Assembly: GCF_001467625.1 (NCBI RefSeq)
Contig: NZ_LNYB01000051.1
Span: 10,662 to 74,661, forward strand
Reading direction: 5' to 3'
DNA length: 64,000 bases
Source: Legionella feeleii
GTDB lineage: Bacteria > Pseudomonadota > Gammaproteobacteria > Legionellales > Legionellaceae
A program made the translations under genes and the position numbers. The notes beneath the pieces were generated by a model. The model was not told where the DNA came from. It worked only from the letters and a program-made list of their open reading frames with translations, and did not search any database. Within the stretch, counting starts at the first letter, position 1. Every line of letters starts with the position of its first letter. This document shows positions 17,046 to 26,394 of this stretch, in pieces.

Positions 17046-17316
17046 TCTTGACAGAGCATAGCATAACCAGGGTTTTATTTACCCTGGTCCCTTATCCAAT
17101 CGACAGCGCTTTTCCATTTAATCGTTTGTTGCTTTGGCAGTATTTGATACTGGTTTTACCTGGAACAGACGCTGGACACCTAGCCGGTAAACTCCACTCT
17201 AATTTACTATCCATTGGTTTTACTTACTTGCTATAATGACGCGCAAGATGAGCAAACAATGCAAAGCTCGCTGCATAACGTCCTTAAACATTTATTTTTT
17301 TAAGAGAACCACTACT

Positions 17317-18246
17317 ATGAACCCCCTTTCAGCTAATTATTTATTCTCATGGATTATTGCCGGTAGTTTATTTTTTACTGTAACGCCAGCCAATGCAGCA
17401 GAAGAGATAACTCCCCCTTTAATTCAAGAAAAACTGGCAAAACTGGAAGCCTCTTCAGGCGGAAAAATAGGTATTTATGCCATTAACACAGCCAATGGCC
17501 AAAAAATACATTATCGTGCTAATCAACGATTTCCTATGGGGTGCACCTCCAAGGTAATGGGGGTTGCCGCTATCCTTAAAAAAAGTATGAGTGACCCGAC
17601 TCTCTTGTCACAAAGAATATCCTATACAAAAAAAGATTTGACCAATTGGGCTCCGATTGCTGAAAAACATCTCAATACAGGAATGACTGTCGCTGAATTA
17701 TGCGCGGCATCCATCAGCTATAGTGATAATACTGCGATGAACCTGCTGGTAAAAAAACTGGGGGGGCTTGAAAAAATTAACGATTTTGCCCGTTCTATCC
17801 ATAACGATACATTCCGGCAGGACAATGGATGGCCAGAAGAAGCGATGTCTGGGGGGCCGAATAATGTCTATGATAGCTCTACACCCAAGGCGATGGCCCA
17901 AAGTTTACAGCAATTGGCTTTAAATAACGTTTTAGCCAAGCCCCAGCATGAACTTTTATTATCCTGGTTAAAAAGCAACACCACGGGTGATAAACGTATA
18001 AGAGCAGGCGTACCGAAGGGCTGGATTGTTGGAGATAAAACAGGAACCGGCATGTATTATGGAACAACGAATGACATTGGTGTTATTTGGCCTCCTCAGT
18101 GCTCTCCTGTTGTTATAGCTGTCTATTATACAAATAATAATAAAGAAGCCATTCAACGAAACGATATTGTCTCATCAGCCACCCGGTTAGTAATCGATGG
18201 ATTTGCCCATAACGATCAATGCATCCGAAACCAGTTAGCCAGTTAA
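17317..18246 (+). CDS. class A beta-lactamase homologue with altered active site
   Basis: 309 residues from the ATG at 17317, with a signal peptide ending near residue 28 (PANAAEE). The fold is class A: SDN loop S136-D137-N138 and KTG at K241-T242-G243 in VGDKTGTG are intact. The S-x-x-K motif reads GCTSK, so the position of Ser70 is C76 (codon TGC) while Lys73 (K79) is kept. In the omega loop the position of Glu166 is W172 (GWPEEAM) and the Asn170 position is also lost. Classical acylation and water activation should therefore be impaired. It may be a pseudoenzyme or have another periplasmic role. It forms its own transcription unit and converges with the FUSC gene. Confidence 0.85.
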   Translation: MNPLSANYLFSWIIAGSLFFTVTPANAAEEITPPLIQEKLAKLEASSGGKIGIYAINTANGQKIHYRANQRFPMGCTSKVMGVAAILKKSMSDPTLLSQRISYTKKDLTNWAPIAEKHLNTGMTVAELCAASISYSDNTAMNLLVKKLGGLEKINDFARSIHNDTFRQDNGWPEEAMSGGPNNVYDSSTPKAMAQSLQQLALNNVLAKPQHELLLSWLKSNTTGDKRIRAGVPKGWIVGDKTGTGMYYGTTNDIGVIWPPQCSPVVIAVYYTNNNKEAIQRNDIVSSATRLVIDGFAHNDQCIRNQLAS

Positions 18247-18291
18247 TCTTCTCTTATTTCGGACACATTTAGTGAATTCTTAACTCCATTT

Positions 18292-18308
18292 GGACCGCGC
18301 TGCGGTCC
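18292..18308. terminator. GC-rich hairpin between convergent genes
   Basis: GGACCGC (18292-18298) and GCGGTCC (18302-18308) form a perfect seven-pair stem with a three-base loop between the ends of the beta-lactamase homologue and the FUSC gene. The T-run after it is short (TTAT), so the stem may act as a modest bidirectional end point. Confidence 0.45.
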
Positions 18309-18338
18309 TTATAAAGGATAGATTTATTGGCTGGTTCC

Positions 18339-20411
18339 CTATAAATCAATACGTAACATAGCCAATTGGGTTAATGCATTAACATAGGCAATACAATTAT
18401 CCAAATCGATATCGGTGGCTTTTACGGAATAAATAACAGGCTCAATTTGGGCTAACTGCGCTTCTATCTGTGATTTGAACATCTGCCTCTTATCAGGTTG
18501 TTTTGTATCGTACAGAGTCTTGACCATTTGTTCTAAAGTATCCAGGTTAATACCCAATGAAACAGCGGTGTTATGTGCTTTTTCCTGATCAATACTTCGA
18601 TGAATAAGACTAATTGTCGCTTGAATAAGCGCTAATTGGGCAAACTTCCTTTTCGCCTCTATTAACTTTTTTTGCTTTTTGGGACTTAGCTGTTCTTCAT
18701 TGAAGGATTCTAATAAACCGCGCGACACCCAAAATAAATTAGCGAGATCGTAGAGTTTTTCTTTTTCCTTTTTTACACTGAGTAATTCAATCATGTTATA
18801 TCTAACATAGCGGAATAACTTCCTTACATGTCCAAATGCCATGTTCAGAAGATCAGTACGCCATAAAATATTAGCTACCAGGAAACTGGCAGTGATACCA
18901 ATAAAAATTCCTCCCAGACGCTCCAAAGGGGGAGCCAAATCAGTAGGAGGACCTCCCGCCTGTGCCAGGGAGATAACTAAAGCAATATTTGCTTGTAAAC
19001 CAATATAAGCATATTTCGTGTACTTAAAAGCAAAATAACTAAAGCCCCAGACCGCAAAAAATAAAACAAGAATCAAGTCATATAAATTCATGGAAAAAAA
19101 AGCGAGGGGAAATAAAGCCACACCTCCGCCAGATAAACAGCCTAGAATGCGATGAAAACTAATGTTTTTCATGTCAAACAGATTTCTTCTGATCGAAATA
19201 ACAATGCTACTGATAATTCCATTCAACCCTCCAGGCCAATTACTCACTAGCCAGAAACTAAGGGCAAGTACAGCGGCTAAACCAGCTTTAATACTGTGCT
19301 TGATAATATCGGGATCATGACGCAATTGCTGTTTGAAACTAATTAATCGATCCTCTTTTACTTCCAAATTCTGTCCACTGATTAAAATCGTACTTAAACT
19401 GGTTATGACAGTATTGATTTGCTGCAGCAAAGGTTCGATTTGATAGTAATGTTTTATTTTTACCAGTGATTCATCTGTTTCAGATGTTATTGTTTGCTTT
19501 AAAACTGCCATCGCGCCATCAATTTGTATAGTCCGGTCGTTTTCCGCAACAGAAAAGAATGCTTTGCGTAATACGTCTAAATCATGTTGCACGGCAGTAA
19601 ATACCTCGGCGACGGGCTGATACAGATCAGCAGCCCATTCCCGCCCAACTTCCCTTTCATACGAAGAAATAAAAAAGGAAATAGTCCGACTTAAATTTAA
19701 GAAAAGATCAATTAACACTCGGATCTGGTCTATTTTCTCCTTTTTGACACCTAGTTCACGCCGCATAAAATCGATTATTTCGGTTGATTTTTTTAGCTTT
19801 CTTTTCAATTGCAAATTACTGTTTTTAATTTCTGTAAAATCAAACTCGCCAGTTAATAGATTGGTTTTTAAGCCTTCCAATACATTTTCAAGTTCCGTAA
19901 AAATTGCATCGATATCCTTTAAAGCATGCTCACTGATATTATTTGGAAAAAGACAAAAAGCAGCGGCTGCCGAAACCAGCACGCCTAAACCAATCTCAAT
20001 GGGCCTCCAGACTGCTACAAAAAAGGCTTCTTGAGGAGCCATCGCTAATTGAGCTATGACTAAAAAAGCCCCGATTGCCCCCAGGAGATAGGCATATGCA
20101 TGGGAGCTAAAGTTATAGTAATAGACACCAATTGCAACCAGCATGAAATTCATCAACAAATAAAGAAACAAACTATTCGCAACAAAACCGGCAAAAAAGA
20201 AACCAAGCCAGACACCAAATACAGTACCCAGGATACGCAGAATTGCTTTATCAATAATGCTACCCGTATATAAATTGGCAAGAATAACAACAGTCATCCC
20301 AGCCCAATAAGGTTTGTCCAAATGCAGCATAAAGGCGATCAAGACGGCAACGACCGTTGCAATGGCGGTTCGTAATGCAGCTCTATTTTCTATCGTTTTT
20401 GGCGTGATCAA
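18339..20411 (-). CDS. FUSC family (AaeB-like) inner membrane exporter
   Basis: 690 residues with two blocks of membrane helices, about residues 15-160 and 370-505, separated and followed by cytosolic helical regions. This is the double-FUSC layout of AaeB/fusaric acid resistance transporters, which export aromatic carboxylates together with an HlyD-type adaptor. The adaptor gene (20432-21427) is directly upstream on the same strand with a 20-base gap. The start appears to be TTG at 20411 with AAGGA nine bases upstream; no ATG fits near it. The small DUF1656 protein often found in such operons is absent. Confidence 0.85.
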   Translation of the reverse strand: MITPKTIENRAALRTAIATVVAVLIAFMLHLDKPYWAGMTVVILANLYTGSIIDKAILRILGTVFGVWLGFFFAGFVANSLFLYLLMNFMLVAIGVYYYNFSSHAYAYLLGAIGAFLVIAQLAMAPQEAFFVAVWRPIEIGLGVLVSAAAAFCLFPNNISEHALKDIDAIFTELENVLEGLKTNLLTGEFDFTEIKNSNLQLKRKLKKSTEIIDFMRRELGVKKEKIDQIRVLIDLFLNLSRTISFFISSYEREVGREWAADLYQPVAEVFTAVQHDLDVLRKAFFSVAENDRTIQIDGAMAVLKQTITSETDESLVKIKHYYQIEPLLQQINTVITSLSTILISGQNLEVKEDRLISFKQQLRHDPDIIKHSIKAGLAAVLALSFWLVSNWPGGLNGIISSIVISIRRNLFDMKNISFHRILGCLSGGGVALFPLAFFSMNLYDLILVLFFAVWGFSYFAFKYTKYAYIGLQANIALVISLAQAGGPPTDLAPPLERLGGIFIGITASFLVANILWRTDLLNMAFGHVRKLFRYVRYNMIELLSVKKEKEKLYDLANLFWVSRGLLESFNEEQLSPKKQKKLIEAKRKFAQLALIQATISLIHRSIDQEKAHNTAVSLGINLDTLEQMVKTLYDTKQPDKRQMFKSQIEAQLAQIEPVIYSVKATDIDLDNCIAYVNALTQLAMLRIDL

Positions 20412-20431
20412 TTTAAAAAGTCCTTACCACC

Positions 20432-21427
20432 TCACCGATAAGTGATCGTGGTTGCACTCGCACCTATTCGCATAGGATACTCGGGTGTCAGATCATCAAT
20501 ATAGATTCGTACTGGAAATCGCTGCGCGATCTTAATCCAATATTCGGTTGCCTCCAGGTAAACCAGGGTCGACGGAGCAACCTTGCCCGACTGAACACGA
20601 TTAATACCCCAACCAATGCTTCCAACATGTCCGTGAAAAACTTTGCCAGGGTACATATCAAGCATAATCTTTGCTTTATCACCCGGTTTAATTAAGCGGA
20701 TAACTGTTTCTCTGTAACGCGTTACGACCCACCAGCGTTTAGTGTCTACTACAGCAAATAGACCTTGTCCCACACTAATATATTGACCATGGCGTAAATT
20801 GAAGTTAGTCACGTACCCATCGGTTGGCGCAAGAACCGTAGTATGCTCATACAGGTAGCGCGCTTTCTCGTAAACTGCCTTTGCGGCTATAACTTTATTA
20901 TCATCAAAATTCTGTTGTGCTATCTGCAATTCTTGAGCCGCACTAAGTACCATCGCTTCCTGCTCTTGAATTTTGGATTCCACATTAATTAATCGGATTT
21001 CGGGGATATCACCTCGCTGTTGCAATTTACTGTAACGCTGGTAATGATCGCGACTTAATGCAAGCATGGCCTGATTTTGCTGCAATTTATCGTGTGCTAC
21101 CTTAATCGCTAATCGCTCATTCTCATAATCAAGTTTAGCGATCTGAAGTTCAGCCCAGGCTTTGTCCATCGCATATTTGTAAGGCCTGGGATCAATTTCA
21201 ATTAACTTCTGCCCTTTTTTTACAGGTTGATTTTCACAGACATAAATTTTGCTAATGGGGCCCGCTACCAGGGAAGCCATGTTAATTATATTGGCTGAGA
21301 CATAAGCATCATCGGAACGGGTATAATAGTAGGCAAAAAAACGATAGCCGGCAAAAGCCAATACAATAATTGTCAGCGTAATAAGGTGTGGCCAATATGG
21401 AAACGCCGCTAAACGCTCTCGATTCAT
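20432..21427 (-). CDS. HlyD family membrane fusion protein (AaeA/EmrA-like)
   Basis: 331 residues. One N-terminal membrane segment (about residues 14-32) anchors a periplasmic adaptor with the split biotinyl-lipoyl-like domain (VAGPISKIYVCENQPVKKG and later APTDGYVTNFNLRHGQYI) around a coiled-coil hairpin at about residues 85-185, then a beta-barrel domain. It would link the FUSC permease to an outer membrane channel. First gene of the two-gene operon; AAAGGA lies before its ATG. The outer membrane partner is not encoded nearby, so a shared TolC is expected. Confidence 0.88.
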   Translation of the reverse strand: MNRERLAAFPYWPHLITLTIIVLAFAGYRFFAYYYTRSDDAYVSANIINMASLVAGPISKIYVCENQPVKKGQKLIEIDPRPYKYAMDKAWAELQIAKLDYENERLAIKVAHDKLQQNQAMLALSRDHYQRYSKLQQRGDIPEIRLINVESKIQEQEAMVLSAAQELQIAQQNFDDNKVIAAKAVYEKARYLYEHTTVLAPTDGYVTNFNLRHGQYISVGQGLFAVVDTKRWWVVTRYRETVIRLIKPGDKAKIMLDMYPGKVFHGHVGSIGWGINRVQSGKVAPSTLVYLEATEYWIKIAQRFPVRIYIDDLTPEYPMRIGASATTITYR

Positions 21428-21696
21428 TGAACAACCGTCCTTTGCCTATCTACGAATATAGCCAACCAACGAACTCTGAGTCCTTATAGATAAATAAGAC
21501 TTTATTTCTTTAAGCTCATTTCATGCCAAAAAAGTCAGAGGCCTCCAATTAAGTAACAAAAATATTCCCTCTATAATTCGAAATAAATGCAAGAAAGGTT
21601 TATTCTTTTATAAAGAATAGAACTGACAAAGAGACTGCACAGGATTTTAATGGCGCTCTACCAGAACTATCGGCATTTAATAAGGGAGAAGATTCA

Positions 21697-23412
21697 ATGG
21701 ACTATTCACATTGCCTGGATAAGGATGGAAAACCCTATTGTGAGGTTTATGTTACTGATTACCGACTAATTACCAATCCCATACTGAATAAAGGCACGGG
21801 GTTTACCAAGCAAGAGCGTGAAGAATTCAATTTATTTGGGCTTTTGCCACCAGAAGAAAGCCATATTGCTGATCAGCGCGCCCGTTCTTACGCGGCCTTT
21901 AAAAATAAAAACAGTGATCTGGAAAAATATATTTATCTACGCGACTTGCAGGATTCAAACGAAACGCTCTATTACAGCTTGCTTAATGAGCATATCACCG
22001 AAATGATGCCCATTGTTTATACCCCTATTGTGGGTGATGCATGTATTAATTTTAGCCACATTTACCGTCGCCCACGCGGTATTTTTATCGCTTATCCTGA
22101 TCGCGACCGTATTGATCAAATCCTGGCAAATCCGCGTTTTGATAAAGTAAAAGCTATTGTAGTATCTGATGGCGAACGTATTTTAGGCTTAGGCGATCAA
22201 GGCGCCGGCGGCATGGGGATTCCTATTGGTAAACTTGCTTTGTATTGTGCCTGCTCTGGAATACACCCCTCTGCAACACTGCCAATTTTACTCGATACGG
22301 GTACTAACAATGCCGAACTAATGAAAGATCCCTTGTATATCGGTTGGCGGCATGAACGAATTCGTGGGAAAGAATACGATGATTTTATCGCGGCTTTTAT
22401 CAAAGCATTAAAAAAACGCTTCCCTCATATTCTTTTGCAATGGGAAGATTTTGCCTTGCAAAATGCTACTCGCCTCTTGGATACCTACCGTACACAGTTA
22501 TGTACCTTCAATGATGATGTACAAGGTACAGCAGCCATTGCTACCGGTACCCTTTTGTCCGCTGTACAAGTAACAGGTATCCACTTACGCGAACAACGTA
22601 TTGTGATTGTGGGTGCAGGATCGGCTGGTTGTGGTATAGCTGAGTTGATAGTGCATGCCATGATCGATGATGGTATTTCCGAAAAAGAAGCAAGGGATCG
22701 GATTTATATGATCGATCGCAATGGCTTGCTAGTAGAAGGAATGGCAGGTTTACTGCCCTTCCAACAAAAATTATTAAAATCCAAGCAAGCTATTGCCAAT
22801 TGGCAGTGTGAAAGCAAAGACATGGTCAGTTTAAAAGATGTCATTAAAAATTTGCATCCTAATGCCTTATTGGGTGTTTCTGGGCAGGTTGGGATCTTTA
22901 CTGAAGAATTAATTCGCGAAATGGCAGCGCATGTTGCCCAACCCATTATCATGCCTCTTTCTAATCCTATTACTCATAGCGAAGCGGTACCCACTGATCT
23001 CATGTTATGGACCGATAATCGCGCTGTCATTGGCACTGGCAGCCCTTTTGGCAACATTATAAAAAATGGTAAACCTTTCCGAGTAGATCAAACCAATAAC
23101 GTCTATATTTTTCCAGGAATGGGTCTTGGCTTGATCGCTGTCAAAGCAAAACAAGTCTCTGATAAAATGTTCATGGCTGCAGCCAAAGCACTGGCAAGCT
23201 GCTCACCTGCCAAACACGATCCGCAGGCTAACCTGCTCCCCCCTCTTACCGAAGTGCGGGAAGTTTCCTATAAAGTAGCCTTAGCTGTCGCCAGAGAAGC
23301 TGTTAATTCCAATTTAGCTGATTTTTTAACCGATGCCGATATCGAAAAAAGCATTAAAAGTCATATCTGGGAACCTACTTATATTCCTTATAAGTTAGTC
23401 AAGAAGGAATAA
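21697..23412 (+). CDS. maeA: NAD-dependent malic enzyme
   Basis: 571 residues, the normal length of the large malic enzyme family (SfcA/MaeA). It oxidises and decarboxylates L-malate to pyruvate and CO2, in the cytosol. The substrate region includes VYTPIVGDAC and LGLGDQGAGGMGIPIGK; the metal-binding motif FNDDVQGTA has D273-D274; the dinucleotide fold has GAGSAGCGIAEL starting at G306. AGGGAGA precedes the ATG. It is divergent from the HlyD/FUSC operon and ends at a strong terminator (23466-23517). Fits a bacterium that lives largely on amino acids and needs pyruvate from TCA intermediates. Confidence 0.95.
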   Translation: MDYSHCLDKDGKPYCEVYVTDYRLITNPILNKGTGFTKQEREEFNLFGLLPPEESHIADQRARSYAAFKNKNSDLEKYIYLRDLQDSNETLYYSLLNEHITEMMPIVYTPIVGDACINFSHIYRRPRGIFIAYPDRDRIDQILANPRFDKVKAIVVSDGERILGLGDQGAGGMGIPIGKLALYCACSGIHPSATLPILLDTGTNNAELMKDPLYIGWRHERIRGKEYDDFIAAFIKALKKRFPHILLQWEDFALQNATRLLDTYRTQLCTFNDDVQGTAAIATGTLLSAVQVTGIHLREQRIVIVGAGSAGCGIAELIVHAMIDDGISEKEARDRIYMIDRNGLLVEGMAGLLPFQQKLLKSKQAIANWQCESKDMVSLKDVIKNLHPNALLGVSGQVGIFTEELIREMAAHVAQPIIMPLSNPITHSEAVPTDLMLWTDNRAVIGTGSPFGNIIKNGKPFRVDQTNNVYIFPGMGLGLIAVKAKQVSDKMFMAAAKALASCSPAKHDPQANLLPPLTEVREVSYKVALAVAREAVNSNLADFLTDADIEKSIKSHIWEPTYIPYKLVKKE

Positions 23413-23426
23413 AGCAATTCACGTCA

Positions 23427-23452
23427 GGATTCCGTGTTCACCCACGGAATCC
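23427..23452. other. 10-bp perfect hairpin after maeA
   Basis: GGATTCCGTG and CACGGAATCC pair perfectly around a six-base loop, 14 bases after the maeA stop. No T-run follows directly. It may protect the mRNA end or act together with the terminator at 23466-23517. Confidence 0.6.
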
Positions 23453-23465
23453 CTCCGTTTAAAAC

Positions 23466-23517
23466 CAGGGCACGCAAGCTCTACCCGGATTTGAATCGGG
23501 TAATTCTGCCCTGTTTT
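23466..23517 (+). terminator. terminator between maeA and the DUF1254 gene
   Basis: CAGGGCA (23466-23472) pairs with TGCCCTG (23507-23513), which is followed by TTTT. A nested stem ACCCG/CGGGT lies in the loop. On the opposite strand the stem is followed by TGGTTTT, so it may work in both directions for the convergent genes. Confidence 0.7.
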
Positions 23518-23530
23518 GTATTCCAGCAGA

Positions 23531-24934
23531 TTATATTCTTTTCACTGCTGGTAACTGCCATTGACCATCAATAATTGCTGGCTTGGGCCAGTAAAATCGG
23601 AACATCAAAATGAAAGTCCCTTCAGGCGCTGGCAACCAGTTAGACTCTTTGTCTTTGCCAGGAGATTGATGTTGAATATAGAGATCAAGAGAGCCATCCT
23701 GATTATATTTTAAATTATCACGGGGGCTTAATGTATAACGGTTAAGAGGATTGGCCACAAAAAACAAACGCTCGTCATACATCGTTAGGGACCAAAACCC
23801 ATTAACGGGCGGCGTTTCATCCTGGTCAAAATGAATCAGATATTGATTAGCACCATTGAGGGTCTGACCACTATTGTCTGTCATTGCTACCGGATAAATG
23901 GCGTCTTGCGGACGATTCGCACCAAGACCCGCGGCAGTTAGGAGAGCTCGCTGCTTATAGTCAGTTCCATAAATACCTGTGCGCGTTGTGACAATCCAGC
24001 CATTTCTCAAATCTTTAGCAGCCTTCAGTTTCTGCATCAGAATTTCATACTGTCCAGCCTTTACAGCATTTTCCAACGCAATTGCTACAGGAGGATCAAG
24101 TTTTGCAAAATCAAAATCCTTGCCTGCAACAATACCAATTTTAGCCAGTTTCTCAACCATGGGGGCATCCGTACTTGCAGGAGGGTTATCCTTGAGGAGA
24201 ACTGCCAATTTCTTAAAATACGTTGCGGCATCCATTGCGTTAACCTGCTGACGTATGGGGGTCTTCATATCGATGCTCTGATCAACGATACCCGTAGGAG
24301 GCGTATAGGATTTACCATAGAAGCTAAGAGGTTTTAAACTGTATTTATCTTGTAGGCTATGAACAAGATGGTAATCCTCAGCGGTTCCCGTACTATAGGT
24401 ACGACCTAAGATCCAGACCATGTTTGTCGGTGATTTTAATTCGACTAACCCTTCGGGCACAGTCCCTTTCCAATAAGGTCCAACAATAACAAAATCGTGT
24501 GCTTCTGTACCCGTCGTTCGGCTGCCTGGAGCAGCAAATACTTCAGTCCACCCACTTAACAAGGGCATAATGTAATAACGCCCATTTTCATTAGGTACAT
24601 GCAACAGGTAGGGTTCTTTACTGAGATCAAGCCAGGCAAAAGAATAAAGCGTATCAGCATTAGGTGCTGGAATATCTTTAAATGAAGCATCGGGGAATCG
24701 CCTGATATTGATAAATTGCCCCATAGGTCCGCGACCATTGTTCGGCTTCACTGCATTAGTCATCACTCGCTTAGTCAAATCCATAGTCACTAAAGGATAA
24801 CCATAGATATAAGCTTCTGTGCCTAACTGTAATGCCTCAAATGCACTCAGACTTGCTGAATTTGCCCAGGTCAAAGGATAAAAAATTAAAAAAACGAGTG
24901 TTCCTAACTTCCAAACACAGGGTTTTCCTATCAT
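23531..24934 (-). CDS. exported DUF1254/DUF1214 protein
   Basis: 467 residues with a signal peptide at about 1-24 (ending NSASL). An N-terminal DUF1254 domain (EAYIYGYPLVTMDLTKRV, then ADTLYSFAWLDLSKEPY) is followed by a C-terminal DUF1214 domain (GFWSLTMYDERLFFVANPLNRY). Proteins with this pair are periplasmic, widespread in proteobacteria, and of unknown biochemical role; some have been linked to envelope or lipid-related processes. It stands alone, bounded by the maeA terminator and by the inverted-repeat element at 24956-25089. Confidence 0.9.
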   Translation of the reverse strand: MIGKPCVWKLGTLVFLIFYPLTWANSASLSAFEALQLGTEAYIYGYPLVTMDLTKRVMTNAVKPNNGRGPMGQFINIRRFPDASFKDIPAPNADTLYSFAWLDLSKEPYLLHVPNENGRYYIMPLLSGWTEVFAAPGSRTTGTEAHDFVIVGPYWKGTVPEGLVELKSPTNMVWILGRTYSTGTAEDYHLVHSLQDKYSLKPLSFYGKSYTPPTGIVDQSIDMKTPIRQQVNAMDAATYFKKLAVLLKDNPPASTDAPMVEKLAKIGIVAGKDFDFAKLDPPVAIALENAVKAGQYEILMQKLKAAKDLRNGWIVTTRTGIYGTDYKQRALLTAAGLGANRPQDAIYPVAMTDNSGQTLNGANQYLIHFDQDETPPVNGFWSLTMYDERLFFVANPLNRYTLSPRDNLKYNQDGSLDLYIQHQSPGKDKESNWLPAPEGTFILMFRFYWPKPAIIDGQWQLPAVKRI

Positions 24935-24955
24935 TATCCTTCTCCAACAATACTT

Positions 24956-25089
24956 AGGGACTGCTTACCTTTCTCTAGCTTGGTTGTGGCTTACTTTCTG
25001 CGCTTCGCTGCTCACCTACTACGTTGTATGCTGCAATACTCGAAAATCAAGCCATAATCACCCAGGCTAGAGAAAGGTAAACAGCCCCT
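24956..25089. repeat. MITE-like element with 28-base inverted ends
   Basis: The ends 24956-24983 and 25062-25089 are inverted repeats of each other with three mismatches (shared core TTACCTTTCTCTAGC). The 78-base centre, read on the minus strand, contains GATTTTCGAGTATTGCAGC and GTGAGCAGCGAAGC, which are also the core of the 120-bp units at 28379-28806. No open frame is inside. The layout is that of a non-autonomous inverted-repeat element inserted between the pil genes and the DUF1254 gene. Confidence 0.65.
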
Positions 25090-25135
25090 AATAAAAAATA
25101 AATACTCTTGTTACCATAGCATAATTTCTGACAGA

Positions 25136-25654
25136 TTAACTGACTAAATAGCGCCAACTGATAATACCTGTATGGATAAAAACCAAAGGCTTATTTTCGC
25201 AGCTAATTAAGGGAGCAATCCTGGCAATCCGCAATTGTAAGAAATTAAATCGTTCCTCCTTTGCCAGAACAGAAAGCCGCCAATGGTGTGTACTGTATAT
25301 CCCTTTTTCTTTCACTGTCTGCATACAAGGAAAGACACCAAGTTCTTCTATTAAATAGAAAAACGATTGCTGCTCATAAGAGAGAGAACACCCTTTGCCA
25401 TTTTTTAATAAGGTGAGTACTTCATTTGGATCTTTTTCTGTAACAAGGCAACCGGCTTGCAGCGGATTAGTGTTAAAAGCCGATAGTTTTTGAGCAATCA
25501 TCTCGATTTGGTAAAATGACTGGTGTTTGTCGACCAACCGATTCAGCGACTTATATACTAAAAAGACAGTTTGCATCTGCGATACTACCAATAAGGCTAA
25601 CAGCGCTAACATCAGTATCGTAGAAATTAAAACTATCCCTGCTTCGCGGTTCAT
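25136..25654 (-). CDS. PilX-like minor pilin
   Basis: 172 residues. The prepilin leader is six residues (MNREAG) followed by a hydrophobic helix IVLISTILMLALLALLVV. The position-5 Glu of major pilins is missing, which is usual for PilX/GspK-type tip subunits. The length is far below GspK, so PilX is the better match. The ATG overlaps the upstream gene's stop by the ATGA pattern. It would sit in the inner membrane until assembled in the pilus-priming tip complex. PilY1 and PilE, which usually follow, are not next to it. Confidence 0.75.
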   Translation of the reverse strand: MNREAGIVLISTILMLALLALLVVSQMQTVFLVYKSLNRLVDKHQSFYQIEMIAQKLSAFNTNPLQAGCLVTEKDPNEVLTLLKNGKGCSLSYEQQSFFYLIEELGVFPCMQTVKEKGIYSTHHWRLSVLAKEERFNFLQLRIARIAPLISCENKPLVFIHTGIISWRYLVS

Positions 25655-26394
25655 GGCGTGCGAATGGTTGTTTCAATAGGCAGGTTTTGCATGTCATCCA
25701 AACCCAAATTGACTGTAACGAATGTTTTTTCCTGCGAAAAATTTATATCAGCGGTTAATTTATTAATGACAGACGTTAACTCCTCCGCATGCTTATAACG
25801 GTAAAAAAATGCCCATTTCTTTTGTCGGTTTTGTTGAATAAAAAATGCTTCCTCAATCCACTCACCGACATAAATCGGTTCAACATAATGAAAGATAAAG
25901 GGATGGGAAAAAATCATCTCAACGCCCTTAAGGGTAGGTCGCAATGATAAAATCTGCTGAACTTCAGCATGGTAACAATCAGCCAGCAAAACAGGGTGTT
26001 TGGTTGTATAGGCTTGTCCGGCAGGTATTAATAAACGGGAAGAATTTATAACTTGCAAGACAGGGGTAAAATACTCACTCATCCGATTCAAGTGCAAAGC
26101 ACGGTTTTTACCAACATCCCTTTCAATCGCAAGTAAATGTGTTCTGTTATTACGTCTATCAATACTTTGCAAACGATTGATATTAACACAGGGAGTGAAT
26201 CCGGCCCTTCTTACACTATCGCGAATTAAATCGCTAACCAGCTGCAGTTCAAATTCTCGTTCAAGCAAAATTTGTGCGTCCAAATAGAATTTTTTACAAT
26301 TTAGATAATGCTGCAACAAAATAATGATAATTAAACTGGCCAACAGTAGGCTGATCATCACTTCCGTTAAACCAAATCCTCGCTCGTATTTCAT
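25651..26394 (-). CDS. PilW-like minor pilin
   Basis: 247 residues from the ATG at 26394, which overlaps the preceding stop by ATGA. Leader MKYERG is followed by FGLTEVMISLL, a prepilin peptidase site with Glu at +5, and a long hydrophobic helix. The globular part contains paired Cys residues. Length and position between PilV- and PilX-like genes fit PilW, a component of the type IV pilus priming complex. An alternative upstream start at 26427 would put the pilin leader inside the protein and is unlikely. Confidence 0.78.
   Translation of the reverse strand: MKYERGFGLTEVMISLLLASLIIIILLQHYLNCKKFYLDAQILLEREFELQLVSDLIRDSVRRAGFTPCVNINRLQSIDRRNNRTHLLAIERDVGKNRALHLNRMSEYFTPVLQVINSSRLLIPAGQAYTTKHPVLLADCYHAEVQQILSLRPTLKGVEMIFSHPFIFHYVEPIYVGEWIEEAFFIQQNRQKKWAFFYRYKHAEELTSVINKLTADINFSQEKTFVTVNLGLDDMQNLPIETTIRTP

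Noticed and set aside
17048..17236. 62-residue frame between the coiled-coil gene and the beta-lactamase homologue
   Set aside because: It starts at TTG without a ribosome binding site and has no protein-like composition; the region is better explained as leader of the downstream gene.
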